In this document: one piece after another, positions 51,550 through 60,198 of the stretch
Position numbering within the stretch: position 1 is the first letter of the stretch
Layout of the letters: each line of letters begins with the position of its first letter
Source: Chryseobacterium sp. JV274
GTDB taxonomy: Bacteria > Bacteroidota > Bacteroidia > Flavobacteriales > Weeksellaceae
Length of the DNA stretch: 64,000 nt
Assembly (NCBI RefSeq): GCF_903969135.1
Contig: NZ_LR824569.1
Span: forward strand, 4,795,001 to 4,859,000
Direction: 5' to 3'
The notes under the pieces: generated by a model
Told to the model about the DNA's origin: nothing
Seen by the model: the letters and a program-made list of their open reading frames with translations, nothing else
Databases searched by the model: none
Program-made: the position numbers and the translations under genes

Positions 51550-52542
51550 ATGAGCAACACTTACAAATCAGCAGGAGTAGACAAAGAAGAAGGATACAAA
51601 ACGGTTGACAAGATCAAAAAAGCGGTCGGTGAAACCCACAATTCCAATGTACTGAACCACTTGGGAAGTTTTGGTGCTTTCTATGAGATCGGTGGATACA
51701 AAAATCCTGTTCTTGTATCAGGAACAGATGGAGTAGGAACAAAGCTGAAAGTAGCTTTAGATACTAAAAAATATGATTCTATTGGTGTAGATTGTTTCGC
51801 AATGTGTGCCAATGATATTCTTTGCCACGGAGCAAAACCTTTATTTTTCCTTGATTATCTGGCTTGCGGAAAGCTTGATTCAGAAATTGCGGCAGAAATT
51901 GTTTTAGGAATGGTAGCAGCTTGTAAAGATAACAACTGTGCATTGATTGGTGGAGAGACTGCTGAAATGCCGGGAATGTATCAGCCTGGAGATTATGATG
52001 TTGCAGGATTCTGCGTAGGAATCGTAGAAAAAGATCAGATTATTGATGGTTCTAAGATTCAGGCAGGTAATAAAATTATTGCATTGCCAAGCTCTGGATT
52101 CCACTCAAACGGATTCTCTTTAGTAAGAAAGGTATTCCCAAATTTTGAAGAAGAATTTGAAGGAAAACCTTTATATGAAACACTTTTAGTTCCTACAAGA
52201 CTATACTATAAAGATATTCATAAAGTATTGGAAGAAGTGAAAGTAGAAGGAATTGCTCACATCACAGGAGGTGGTCTTTACGAAAACGTTCCAAGAATCA
52301 TTCCAGAAGGACTTTGTGCTTCTATTGACGAATCGAAAATCAGAATTCCTAGTGTAATGCTTGAATTGGAAAAGAGAGGTGAAGTAGCCCGTGAGGAAAT
52401 GTACGGAACATTCAATATGGGGGTAGGGATGATCATTGTAGTGAATGCGGATCATGCTGAAAAAATCTTACACCTTTTAGATGATGCTTATGAAATCGGA
52501 GAAATCACAGAAGGAAGCGAAAAGATAGATTTAAAATTTTAG
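51550..52542 (+). CDS. purM: Phosphoribosylformylglycinamidine cyclo-ligase (AIR synthetase)
   Basis: Closes the imidazole ring of AIR from FGAM with ATP, step five of de novo purine synthesis. The 330-aa PurM-fold protein has YKSAGVDKEEGYKTVDKIK, VLVSGTDGVGTKLK, GVDCFAMCANDILCHGAKPLFFLDYLACG, LIGGETAEMPGMY, LPSSGFHSNGFSLVR and GTFNMGVGM, the full set of family motifs (quoted in short pieces). It heads the cluster purM-purN-purH-purD-guaA, though spacers of 88-340 nt with repeats separate the genes. Confidence 0.96.
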   Translation: MSNTYKSAGVDKEEGYKTVDKIKKAVGETHNSNVLNHLGSFGAFYEIGGYKNPVLVSGTDGVGTKLKVALDTKKYDSIGVDCFAMCANDILCHGAKPLFFLDYLACGKLDSEIAAEIVLGMVAACKDNNCALIGGETAEMPGMYQPGDYDVAGFCVGIVEKDQIIDGSKIQAGNKIIALPSSGFHSNGFSLVRKVFPNFEEEFEGKPLYETLLVPTRLYYKDIHKVLEEVKVEGIAHITGGGLYENVPRIIPEGLCASIDESKIRIPSVMLELEKRGEVAREEMYGTFNMGVGMIIVVNADHAEKILHLLDDAYEIGEITEGSEKIDLKF

Positions 52543-52637
52543 GAGCTTAATCCCGCTTTCCGCTGTATCTTTTTCGTCACGGCCTCCGCTTCGCTGCGGC
52601 CGCAACGAAAAAAGGATGTCGCTGCAATCGGGGCTAG
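52541..52637 (-). repeat. GC-rich intergenic repeat, copy B
   Basis: Read on the minus strand it starts CTAGCCCCGAT and ends AGCGGGATTAAGCTCCT, like copy A at 31292-31383. The middle forms a strong hairpin: TTTTTCGT (52570-52577) pairs with ACGAAAAA (52605-52612) and CGGCC pairs with GGCCG inside. The repeat begins at the purM stop codon. Confidence 0.6.
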
Positions 52638-52652
52638 TTAACAATATTCAAG

Positions 52653-52683
52653 GCCTTGTCAAGGTTCTAGACCTTGACAAGGC
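52653..52683. repeat. Perfect hairpin just before purN
   Basis: GCCTTGTCAAGGT (52653-52665) pairs perfectly with ACCTTGACAAGGC (52671-52683) around a 5-nt loop, 12 nt before the purN ATG. There is no T run after it, so it is not a normal terminator for the + strand. It could affect purN translation or mRNA stability. Confidence 0.7.
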
Positions 52684-52695
52684 TGCCAAAAAAAT

Positions 52696-53259
52696 ATGAA
52701 GAACATCGTTGTACTTGTATCCGGTTCAGGAACCAATCTGCAGAGAATCATTGATACCATTGACGCTGGAGAAATCCAGAATGCAAAAGTATCTTTGGTA
52801 GTGGCAGACAGAGAGTGTTTCGGACTGGAAAGAGCAAAGAATCACAATATAGAAAGCATACTCATTCCAAGAGGAAAGAATTTCAGCAGTGAACTGGCTA
52901 AAGTAATCCCTGAAAATACAGATCTTATTGTATTGGCAGGATTTTTATCCATCTTAAAATCTGAATTCTGTGAAAACTGGAACGGTAAAATAATCAATAT
53001 TCATCCTGCTTTGCTTCCGAAATTCGGAGGAAAAGGAATGTGGGGAATGAACGTTCACAATGCAGTCATTGAAGCTAAAGAAGTAGAGAGTGGGGCCACT
53101 GTACATTTTGTAACGCCGGGCATTGATGAAGGAGAAGCTATTCTTCAGAAATCTTTTGAAGTAACCGCTGACGATACTCCGGAAACATTGGCTCAGAAAG
53201 TTCACAAGATTGAATATGAAATATTTCCAATAGCGATCAATAAGGTCCTGGGAAACTGA
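52696..53259 (+). CDS. purN: Phosphoribosylglycinamide formyltransferase (GAR transformylase)
   Basis: Transfers formyl from 10-formyl-THF to GAR, step three of purine synthesis. The 187-aa protein has the start NIVVLVSGSGTNLQRIID, the loop SKAD-like VVADRECFGLERA, the catalytic Asn and His in KIINIHPALLPKF, and the Asp in THFVTPGIDEGEAI-like VHFVTPGIDEGEAI. All catalytic residues are in place. The ATG is 154 nt after purM. Confidence 0.95.
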   Translation: MKNIVVLVSGSGTNLQRIIDTIDAGEIQNAKVSLVVADRECFGLERAKNHNIESILIPRGKNFSSELAKVIPENTDLIVLAGFLSILKSEFCENWNGKIINIHPALLPKFGGKGMWGMNVHNAVIEAKEVESGATVHFVTPGIDEGEAILQKSFEVTADDTPETLAQKVHKIEYEIFPIAINKVLGN

Positions 53260-53260
53260 T

Positions 53261-53296
53261 AATGTAACAATTTGGCGATCATTTAATCGTTACATT
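53261..53296. repeat. Hairpin/heptad spacer between purN and purH
   Basis: AATGTAAC (53261-53268) pairs with GTTACATT (53289-53296). The intervening AATTTGGCGATCATTTAATC has heptad-like words (gcgATC-ATTTAAT). The rest of the 134-nt gap contains CGGAGGTGAAAGACCCGG, which I could not assign. Confidence 0.45.
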
Positions 53297-53393
53297 TAAT
53301 AAAAAAGAAATCTAAGTAAATAAAGTAAATTCGGAGGTGAAAGACCCGGATACAGTTTGAAATAGCTGTAAAAAGTAAAAAATTGAAAGTAAA

Positions 53394-54911
53394 ATGAGTA
53401 AAAAGAGAGTTTTAATCAGTGTTTCTGACAAAAGTGGATTAATAGAATTCGCGCAGTTTTTGGAAGCTCAGAATTATGAGTTGATCTCTACAGGAGGAAC
53501 GTTCAAACATTTGAAAGACGCTGGTTTAAATCCTATTCAGATTGATGAGGTAACCAATTTCCCTGAAATGTTGGATGGAAGAGTGAAAACTTTACACCCG
53601 AAAGTTCACGGTGGATTGCTGGCTGTTCGTAATAATGAAGAGCACATGAAAACCGTTCAGGAACACGGAATTGGTCTGATTGACATGGTGATCGTAAACC
53701 TTTACCCTTTCTTTGAAAATGTGAACAAAAACATTTCTTTACACGAAAAGGTAGAATTTATTGATATCGGAGGTCCTTCAATGCTTCGTTCTGCAGCGAA
53801 AAACTTTGATTCTGTTACCGTAATTACAGATGTGGAAGATTACACAACTGTAAAACTGGAAATGGAACAAAACGGTGATACGTACATTGAGACCCGTAAA
53901 AAGCTTGCAGGAAAAGTATTCAACCTTACCTCTGCATATGATGCAGCTATTTCAAGAATGCTTTTAGACGAAGAATATCCTACGTATTTAAATGCTTCTT
54001 ATAAAAAAGTTGCTGACTTAAGATACGGAGAAAATCCTCACCAGACAGCAGCTTACTATGTTTCTACTTTCGAGAATGGAGCAATGAAAGACTTTGAACA
54101 GCTTGGGGGGAAAGAACTTTCTTTCAACAATCTTCGTGATATGGACCTTTGCTGGAAAGTAGTGACTGAGTTCAAAGAAGAAATGGCTTGTTGTGCGGTA
54201 AAACACTCTACCCCTTGTGGAGTTGCAATCGGAACTTCAGCATTGGAGACTTACCAGAAAACATTCGAATGTGATCCGGTTTCTATCTTTGGCGGAATTG
54301 TTGCAATGAACTATAAAATTGATGCAGCGACAGCGGAAGAACTGAACAAAACATTCCTTGAGATTGTAATGGCTCCTGAATTTGATGAAGAAGCTCTTGA
54401 AGTTTTAAGAAAAAAGAAAAACTTAAGAATTATCAAAATCGTAAACCCTGTTTCTGACAAACAGACTTGGGTGAAAGTAGATGGTGGTATTCTGGTTCAG
54501 GATAATGATACTCACTTCTCTGACGATATCAAAGTCGTTACAGAAGTACAGCCTACAGAAGAGCAGAAAAAAGCTTTACTTTTCTCTCAGAGAGTTGTAA
54601 AATATGTGAAGTCAAATGCTATTGTAGTTTCCAACGGAATTCAGGCATTCGGTATCGGCGGCGGACAGGTAAACAGAATCTGGGCGACTCAGCAGGCTAT
54701 CGAAAGAGCAAAAGAAAAATTCTCCGGAGATTTGGTATTGGCTTCAGATGCATTTTTCCCTTTCCGTGATGTGGTAGATTTCTGCGCTCAGGAAGGTATC
54801 AAGGCGATTATTCAGCCAGGTGGAAGTGTAAAAGATCAGGATAGTGTGGAAGCTGCAAATGAGCACGGTATCCCAATGATGTTTACAGGTGTTAGACACT
54901 TTTTCCACTAA
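53394..54911 (+). CDS. purH: Bifunctional AICAR transformylase / IMP cyclohydrolase
   Basis: Catalyses the last two steps to IMP. The 505-aa protein has the MGS-like IMP cyclohydrolase domain (1-190: [51 protein letters not shown]) and the AICAR transformylase domain (about 195-505: [25 protein letters not shown] with the catalytic Lys-His pair, [17 protein letters not shown] and a C-terminal GVRHFFH). The gene is complete and typical. Confidence 0.97.
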   Translation: MSKKRVLISVSDKSGLIEFAQFLEAQNYELISTGGTFKHLKDAGLNPIQIDEVTNFPEMLDGRVKTLHPKVHGGLLAVRNNEEHMKTVQEHGIGLIDMVIVNLYPFFENVNKNISLHEKVEFIDIGGPSMLRSAAKNFDSVTVITDVEDYTTVKLEMEQNGDTYIETRKKLAGKVFNLTSAYDAAISRMLLDEEYPTYLNASYKKVADLRYGENPHQTAAYYVSTFENGAMKDFEQLGGKELSFNNLRDMDLCWKVVTEFKEEMACCAVKHSTPCGVAIGTSALETYQKTFECDPVSIFGGIVAMNYKIDAATAEELNKTFLEIVMAPEFDEEALEVLRKKKNLRIIKIVNPVSDKQTWVKVDGGILVQDNDTHFSDDIKVVTEVQPTEEQKKALLFSQRVVKYVKSNAIVVSNGIQAFGIGGGQVNRIWATQQAIERAKEKFSGDLVLASDAFFPFRDVVDFCAQEGIKAIIQPGGSVKDQDSVEAANEHGIPMMFTGVRHFFH

Positions 54912-54940
54912 TTAAAATAGAATTAAAAAATAATTAGGGA

Positions 54941-54972
54941 TTGTATTTTTAGCATTCAAAATTATATATTTG
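54941..54972 (+). promoter_or_regulatory. Promoter of purD
   Basis: TTG (54941-54943), 21 nt and TATATTTG (54965-54972) form a full promoter, 27 nt before the purD ATG. purD therefore need not depend on read-through from purH. Confidence 0.7.
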
Positions 54973-54999
54973 TAAAATAAGACTAGATAATAAAAAAGT

Positions 55000-56238
55000 A
55001 TGAGAATATTAATCATAGGTGAAGGCGGTAGAGAATCTGCTTTAGCGGCAAAGCTTCAGAATGACTCAAGAATTTCTAAAATGTTTTTTGCTAACGGGAA
55101 TGCTACTACCGATGTAATAGGGAAAAATGTTCATTTATCGGAAATTAAAGAACTTAGAGATTTCGCAATTAAAGAAAAGATTGATCTTACGATCGTAGGT
55201 CCCGAAGCTCCTCTTGTAGCGGGTATCAAGGACGAATTTAAAAAACACGATCTTAAAGTTTTCGGTCCTACTCAGAAAGTAGCAAGCCTTGAAGGGAGTA
55301 AAGCTTTCTCTAAGAAATTTATGCAGACCTATGATATCAAAACTGCTAAAGCGGTAGTATTTGATTCATACAACGATGCTAAAGAATATGTGCAGACACA
55401 GCAATATCCTTTGGTGATCAAAGCTAGTGGTTTAGCAGGTGGAAAAGGTGTTGTTATTTGTGACAATCTTGAAGAAGCTGAAGCTACTATCCACGACTTC
55501 ATGATCAGAAGAATCTATGGAGATGCAGGAATCCGTTTAGTTATTGAAGAATATTTACAAGGTTTTGAAGCGTCTATCATTGCTTTCTCTAACGGGGAAA
55601 AATTGTTCCCATGTGTAGCAGCAAAAGACTATAAAAAAGCTGGAAACGGAGATACAGGACCTAATACAGGAGGTATGGGTTCAATAGCACCAAGCCCGGA
55701 ATTTACTCAGGAGCATTATGCAGATTTTGAGAAAAATATTTTAGAACCAACTATTAAAGGTCTTAAAGCTGAAGGTTTCGGATTTAAAGGAATCATCTTC
55801 TTCGGATTGATGGTTACGAAAAACGGAGCTTACCTTCTTGAATACAACATGAGATTTGGAGATCCTGAAACTCAGGTATTGATGGCGCTTATGGAAAACA
55901 ATCTTTTGGATGTGATCCAGGATTGTATGGAAGGAAAAGACATTGAGCTTAAATTTAAAGACGAAAAAGCAATTTGCCTTGTAATGTGTTCAGGAGGTTA
56001 TCCAAGAAACATCGAAACAGGTTTCGAAATTACAGGGGAAGATAAGCTGAAACATAGTAAACTTTTATATGCAGGAGCTATCAGCAAAGGAGACAAAGTG
56101 GTTTCCAACGGGGGTAGAGTTCTGAACATTGTAGCTACAGGTGCTACTTTCGAAGATGCCCGCAAAAAGGTTTACGAAGACGCAAGTCATGTACATTTCG
56201 ATTACGGCTTCTACAGAGACGACATCGGAAAGTTTTAA
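55000..56238 (+). CDS. purD: Phosphoribosylamine-glycine ligase (GAR synthetase)
   Basis: ATP-grasp enzyme joining phosphoribosylamine and glycine. The 412-aa protein has the N-domain GEGGRESALAAKL, then LTIVGPEAPLVAGI, the ATP-grasp region with PLVIKASGLAGGKGVVIC, EEYLQGFEASI, GPNTGGMGSIAPSP, and the metal-binding LLEYNMRFGDPETQVLM, and a C-domain with GGRVLNIVATG. It has its own promoter and terminator within the purine cluster. Confidence 0.97.
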   Translation: MRILIIGEGGRESALAAKLQNDSRISKMFFANGNATTDVIGKNVHLSEIKELRDFAIKEKIDLTIVGPEAPLVAGIKDEFKKHDLKVFGPTQKVASLEGSKAFSKKFMQTYDIKTAKAVVFDSYNDAKEYVQTQQYPLVIKASGLAGGKGVVICDNLEEAEATIHDFMIRRIYGDAGIRLVIEEYLQGFEASIIAFSNGEKLFPCVAAKDYKKAGNGDTGPNTGGMGSIAPSPEFTQEHYADFEKNILEPTIKGLKAEGFGFKGIIFFGLMVTKNGAYLLEYNMRFGDPETQVLMALMENNLLDVIQDCMEGKDIELKFKDEKAICLVMCSGGYPRNIETGFEITGEDKLKHSKLLYAGAISKGDKVVSNGGRVLNIVATGATFEDARKKVYEDASHVHFDYGFYRDDIGKF

Positions 56239-56249
56239 TAAAATCACGA

Positions 56250-56284
56250 AAAAAGATTTGGAGCAATTCCAAGTCTTTTTTTGT
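56250..56284 (+). terminator. Terminator of purD
   Basis: AAAAAGATTTGG (56250-56261) pairs with CCAAGTCTTTTT (56269-56280), one G-U, followed by T's. Confidence 0.8.
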
Positions 56285-56365
56285 AAAACGGTTGAATAAG
56301 CAGTAGGCTTTAGCAATAAGCCGTAGATTTTCTAAGTTTTATATTCTATCAATAGAATCGAGCTT

Positions 56366-56416
56366 TAGCCCGATTGATTATAAAAAAATAGCGATAGAAA
56401 TGGCTTTAGTCCAAAC
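56366..56416 (+). repeat. GGCTTTAGCC composite repeat, decayed copy
   Basis: ATCGAGCTTTAGCCCGAT (56367-56384) is a damaged form of a GGGCTTTAGCCC hairpin, followed at 56401 by TGGCTTTAGTCCAAAC. The two-part order is the same as at 47321-47372. It occupies the purD-guaA gap of 340 nt. Confidence 0.5.
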
Positions 56417-56480
56417 CTAAATAAATTGCTGAAACAGTTTTTGAGTGAATATTTTGATTAACAGATATGATACAGGCTTT

Positions 56481-56578
56481 GTCATTCCGTAGGAATCTCA
56501 AAAGTATCGTGAAACTCTAATACAATTAAACAATCAAAAGAATCCTCATTATTTATAATTTATAAATCATAATTCAAA
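56481..56578. repeat. Dispersed short repeat and heptad run before guaA
   Basis: GTCATTCCGTAGGAATCTCA (56481-56500) is a short palindrome-bearing repeat (ATTCC-GTA-GGAAT). From about 56547 the 7-nt words ATAATTT, ATAAATC, ATAATTC, AAAATGA run into the guaA start codon. No clear promoter was recognised between them. Confidence 0.45.
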
Positions 56579-58108
56579 ATGAACAACGGTATTATTATTT
56601 TAGATTTCGGATCCCAGTACAACCAGCTTATCGGAAGAAGAATCCGTGAGATGGGTGTATACTCTGAAATCTTACCTTACAATACACCATTACAAGATAT
56701 TTTAGCAAAACAGCCAAAAGGAATTATTCTTTCCGGTGGACCAAGCTCTGTGAATGCAGAAAACGCTCACCTGGTTGAAAAAGAATTATACGAACAAGGA
56801 GTTCCTGTATTGGGAATCTGCTACGGAATGCAGATGACAGCTCACCTTTTAGGAGGAAAAGTAAATAAAGGAGAAAAGGGAGAGTATGGTAAAGCAAACC
56901 TTGAGATCGTAAAAGAAAGCTCTTTATTGAAAGGAGTGACTCAGAACTCTGTAGTTTGGATGAGCCATTTTGACGAAGTAGGAGAATTGCCTGCAGGTTT
57001 TGAATTGAACGCAAAATCAGGAGTAATTGCTTCTATCTCTAACGAAGAAAGTAAAATCTACTGTGTTCAGTTCCACCCGGAAGTATCTCATACTGAAGAA
57101 GGAGGAAAAATGCTTGAAAATTTCGTTTTTGGAATCTGTAACTCAGAGAAAAACTGGAAACTGACTAACTATATTGAAAAAACAGTTGAGGAAATCCGTG
57201 AGAAAGTAGGAGACAACAAAGTAATCCTTGGTCTTTCAGGTGGTGTTGACTCTTCTGTAGCGGCAGTTTTGATCCACAAAGCAATCGGTGATCAGTTGAC
57301 TTGTATCTTTGTAGATACGGGATTATTGAGAAAGGATGAGGGCAAAAAAGTAATGGATCAGTATGGAGAGCATTTCCATATGAACATTAAAATGGTGGAT
57401 GCTCAGGAAAGATTCCTTACAAAATTAGCTGGTGTTGATGATCCTGAAGCAAAAAGAAAAATCATCGGAAACGAATTTATCCATGTTTTTGATGAAGAAT
57501 CACACAAAATTGAAGGCGCTAAATTCCTTGCACAGGGTACTATTTACCCTGACGTTATTGAGAGCCAGTCTGTCAACGGACCATCAGCAGTAATCAAGTC
57601 TCACCACAACGTTGGTGGACTTCCTGAAGATATGGACTTCGAATTGTTAGAGCCGCTAAGAGAGCTTTTCAAGGACGAAGTAAGAAGAGTAGGAGAAGAA
57701 TTAGGTATTCCTCACCACATGGTATACAGACACCCTTTCCCAGGTCCTGGATTAGGAATCAGAATATTGGGCGCTGTAGATGCTGAAAAAGTAAGAATCC
57801 TTCAGGAAGCTGATGATATCTTCATCGAAGAATTATACAAAAATGACCTTTACGAAAAAGTATCTCAGGCATTTGTAGTTCTTCTTCCGGTAAAATCTGT
57901 AGGAGTAATGGGAGATGAAAGAACGTATGAATATACTGCTGTAGTTCGTTCTGCCAATACCATCGACTTTATGACGGCAACGTGGAGCAGACTTCCTTAT
58001 GAGTTCTTAGATACTGTTTCAAGCAGAATCATCAACGAAGTAAGAGGAATCAACAGAGTAGCGTACGATATTTCAAGCAAACCACCTGCAACTATTGAGT
58101 GGGAATAA
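56579..58108 (+). CDS. guaA: GMP synthase (glutamine-hydrolysing)
   Basis: Converts XMP to GMP. The 509-aa protein has the class I glutamine amidotransferase domain with the nucleophile Cys81 in LGICYGMQM and the His-Glu pair in VQFHPEVSHTEEG, the ATP-pyrophosphatase P-loop GLSGGVDSSV (about 217-226), and the C-terminal dimerisation domain with HPFPGPGLGIRILG and the ending RVAYDISSKPPATIEWE. It is complete, and the last gene of the purine cluster. Confidence 0.98.
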   Translation: MNNGIIILDFGSQYNQLIGRRIREMGVYSEILPYNTPLQDILAKQPKGIILSGGPSSVNAENAHLVEKELYEQGVPVLGICYGMQMTAHLLGGKVNKGEKGEYGKANLEIVKESSLLKGVTQNSVVWMSHFDEVGELPAGFELNAKSGVIASISNEESKIYCVQFHPEVSHTEEGGKMLENFVFGICNSEKNWKLTNYIEKTVEEIREKVGDNKVILGLSGGVDSSVAAVLIHKAIGDQLTCIFVDTGLLRKDEGKKVMDQYGEHFHMNIKMVDAQERFLTKLAGVDDPEAKRKIIGNEFIHVFDEESHKIEGAKFLAQGTIYPDVIESQSVNGPSAVIKSHHNVGGLPEDMDFELLEPLRELFKDEVRRVGEELGIPHHMVYRHPFPGPGLGIRILGAVDAEKVRILQEADDIFIEELYKNDLYEKVSQAFVVLLPVKSVGVMGDERTYEYTAVVRSANTIDFMTATWSRLPYEFLDTVSSRIINEVRGINRVAYDISSKPPATIEWE

Positions 58109-58131
58109 TCTTTGACTTGAATTTAAAATAT

Positions 58132-58163
58132 AAATCCTGCCCGCTTTGGGTGGGATTTTTTTG
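58132..58163. terminator. Terminator of guaA
   Basis: AAATCCTGCCC (58132-58142) pairs with GGGTGGGATTT (58148-58158), one G-U, followed by T's. It lies between convergent genes. Confidence 0.8.
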
Positions 58164-58164
58164 T

Positions 58165-58377
58165 TTATAATGGAAATTCTGTTTCTAAAAACTTCAATGC
58201 GGCTATTCCATATTCTGTCTTTTGCAAACAAGAACGATGAACTCCTTCATCATTGAATAAGTAAAATTTATGATTCTTATCGGAGGTAAAAGGTGGAAAT
58301 AGGACAATATCCTGTCCTTCATCTAAAGTTTTTTTGCAAACAGGGCATTTACTTTGATTCAGAAAAATTATTGCCAT
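58165..58377 (-). CDS. Small zinc-ribbon-like protein
   Basis: A 70-aa protein with one CPVC knuckle near the N-terminus (Cys11, Cys14) and HRSC later, which together could bind one zinc ion. The middle has DIVLFPPFTSDKNHKFY. There is no signal peptide, so it should be cytosolic. It is unknown to me. The divergent neighbour is the GNAT-nitrilase gene. The coding call rests on the intact motif pair and the position between terminator and promoter region. Confidence 0.65.
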   Translation of the reverse strand: MAIIFLNQSKCPVCKKTLDEGQDIVLFPPFTSDKNHKFYLFNDEGVHRSCLQKTEYGIAALKFLETEFPL

Positions 58378-58462
58378 TTCTAATTGATATTTTGGTTAAT
58401 GTTTTGCTTAGTAATAGCCTATTAAAACAAATTTTCACTAAATTTAAGTAAAATTATATCAA

Positions 58463-59971
58463 ATGCAAATAGAAACGAGACCCCTGACTGTTCAGGATTA
58501 TGATGAATTGGTAGTGACAATGAAAAGGGCGTATCCTCAGATGTCTGAATCTATCTGGTCTAAAAAAAGTATAGATAAACTTACGAGAATATTTCCTAAA
58601 GGTCAGATTTGTATCACTGTAGACGGGAAATTGGCTGCCGTAGCACTGTCCATTATTGTGAATTATGATGAATTTGGGGACGACCATACCTATGTTGATA
58701 TTACAGGAAATTATACATTCAATACCCATTTGTCAACAGGAAATGTATTGTATGGGATAGAAGTTTTTGTTGATCCTGAATTTCGGGAACTGCGCCTGGG
58801 AAGAAGATTGTATGATGCCAGAAAAGAATTGTGTGAGCTGCTCAATCTAAAATCAATTATTCTGGGTGGAAGAATTCCGAACTATCATAAATATAGTGAT
58901 GAGATTTCTCCAAGAGAGTATATCCGAAGAGTAAGAGATAAGGAAATTTATGATCCGGTATTGTCTTTCCAGCTTTCCAATAACTTCCTTCCCATAAAGA
59001 TTCTGAAAAAATATCTTCCTGAAGATGAATCATCACTGGAAAACGCTGTTTTGCTGCAGTGGAACAATATCTATTACAGCAAAAAGCCCAATACAATGCA
59101 GGATAGTATCATCCGCTTAGGATTAGTACAATGGCAGATGAGGCATTTTAAAAATATCGATGCTTTTTATGAGCAGGTAGAATTCTTTGTTAATGTAATG
59201 GGAGACTATAAGTCAGACTTTGTTCTTTTCCCCGAACTTTTTAATACTCCGCTTTTAGCACCCTTCAATAAGCTTTCAGAAAGAGACAGTATGATCGAGC
59301 TGGCTAAATTAAGTGAGGAAATAAAAAATAAAATCTCTGAACTGGCGATCAGTTACAATGTCAATATTATTTCCGGAAGCATGCCTGTTTTTGATCATGA
59401 TAATAATGATTTATATAATGTCAGCTATCTGTTGCATCGTGATGGACGTATTGATGAATACCGAAAAATCCATATCACTCCAAATGAAAAAAAGTATTAT
59501 GGAATGAAAGGAGGAAACGAAATCCGGGTTTTTGATACCGATTGTGGGAAAATAGGACTTGTAATTTGCTATGATGTAGAATTTCCGGAGTTACCAAGAA
59601 TTCTGGCTGATCAGGGGATGAAGATTCTTTTTGTTCCTTACCTTACAGATACCCAGAATGCTTATATCAGAGTGCGTCACTGTGCTGCTGCGAGAGCGAT
59701 TGAAAATGAATGTTATGTAGCTATTGCGGGTTGTGTAGGTAACTTACCGGGAGTAAACAATATGGATATTCAGTTCGGACAGGCTGCTGTATTTACCCCT
59801 TCAGATTTTGCTTTCCCTTCTAATGGTGTAAAAGGTGAGGCTACTCCCAATACAGAAATGACCCTGATTGTTGATGTAGACCTGAACTTATTGAAGGATC
59901 TTCATCATAACGGCTCGGTTCAGGTGATGAAAGACCGTAGGAAAGACCTGTATGAGACTTATCTTAAATAA
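58463..59971 (+). CDS. GNAT acetyltransferase fused to carbon-nitrogen hydrolase (nitrilase superfamily)
   Basis: A 502-aa two-domain protein. Residues 1-200 form a GNAT-type domain with GIEVFVDPEFRELRLGRRLYDARKEL, which contains the acetyl-CoA-binding R-x-x-G-x-G/R pattern. Residues 215-500 form a nitrilase fold with the triad Glu258 (LFPELFN), Lys335 (EYRKIHI) and Cys369 (GLVICYDVEFPEL). This fusion occurs in several bacterial groups and its substrate is unproven; the second domain is probably an amidase. It appears monocistronic, with a terminator following. Confidence 0.9.
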   Translation: MQIETRPLTVQDYDELVVTMKRAYPQMSESIWSKKSIDKLTRIFPKGQICITVDGKLAAVALSIIVNYDEFGDDHTYVDITGNYTFNTHLSTGNVLYGIEVFVDPEFRELRLGRRLYDARKELCELLNLKSIILGGRIPNYHKYSDEISPREYIRRVRDKEIYDPVLSFQLSNNFLPIKILKKYLPEDESSLENAVLLQWNNIYYSKKPNTMQDSIIRLGLVQWQMRHFKNIDAFYEQVEFFVNVMGDYKSDFVLFPELFNTPLLAPFNKLSERDSMIELAKLSEEIKNKISELAISYNVNIISGSMPVFDHDNNDLYNVSYLLHRDGRIDEYRKIHITPNEKKYYGMKGGNEIRVFDTDCGKIGLVICYDVEFPELPRILADQGMKILFVPYLTDTQNAYIRVRHCAAARAIENECYVAIAGCVGNLPGVNNMDIQFGQAAVFTPSDFAFPSNGVKGEATPNTEMTLIVDVDLNLLKDLHHNGSVQVMKDRRKDLYETYLK

Positions 59972-59972
59972 T

Positions 59973-60005
59973 AAAACAGAATGCATTAGCATTCTGTTTT
60001 TATTT
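59973..60005. terminator. Terminator of the GNAT-nitrilase gene
   Basis: AAAACAGAATGC (59973-59984) pairs perfectly with GCATTCTGTTTT (59989-60000) across a 4-nt loop. It can also serve the small gene on the other strand. Confidence 0.88.
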
Positions 60006-60033
60006 TACCTAAAATTTTCTTTGAGTGGGTTGA

Positions 60034-60198
60034 TTACATGTACTGAGGACATACTACAGCAGGGCAGATCAATTTTGGACATCTTGGTCTTCCGTCTGTA
60101 GGGCAGCATTGGTTGGAGCAGTTTCCGATAATGATTCCGCTTCCTGCAATCCCTTTTAATTGCTCTCTTGAAAGTTTGTTGTTACGTAAATTTTTCAT
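60034..60198 (-). CDS. Cys-rich bacteriocin-like peptide precursor
   Basis: A 54-aa ORF in an otherwise empty 437-nt gap. It begins MKNLRNNKLSREQLKGIAGS, a leader of the type KLSREQLKxIxGG found on 'bacteriocin-like' peptides of Chryseobacterium, here with GSG in place of GG. The core is rich in Cys and Pro (Cys27, 31, 32, 40, 45 and 50; NCSNQCC, RCPKLICPAVVCPQYM). It resembles ribosomally made peptide precursors exported by GG-leader peptidase ABC transporters, but no modification or export gene lies next to it. A terminator lies on its 3' side at 59973-60005. The rest of the gap up to 60408 is AT-rich with no further gene seen. Confidence 0.75.
   Translation of the reverse strand: MKNLRNNKLSREQLKGIAGSGIIIGNCSNQCCPTDGRPRCPKLICPAVVCPQYM

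Noticed and set aside
53297..53393. Possible ZTP (pfl) riboswitch before purH
   Set aside because: The stretch CGGAGGTGAAAGACCCGG drew attention because ZTP riboswitches precede purH in some bacteria, but the conserved ZTP-binding core is not present.
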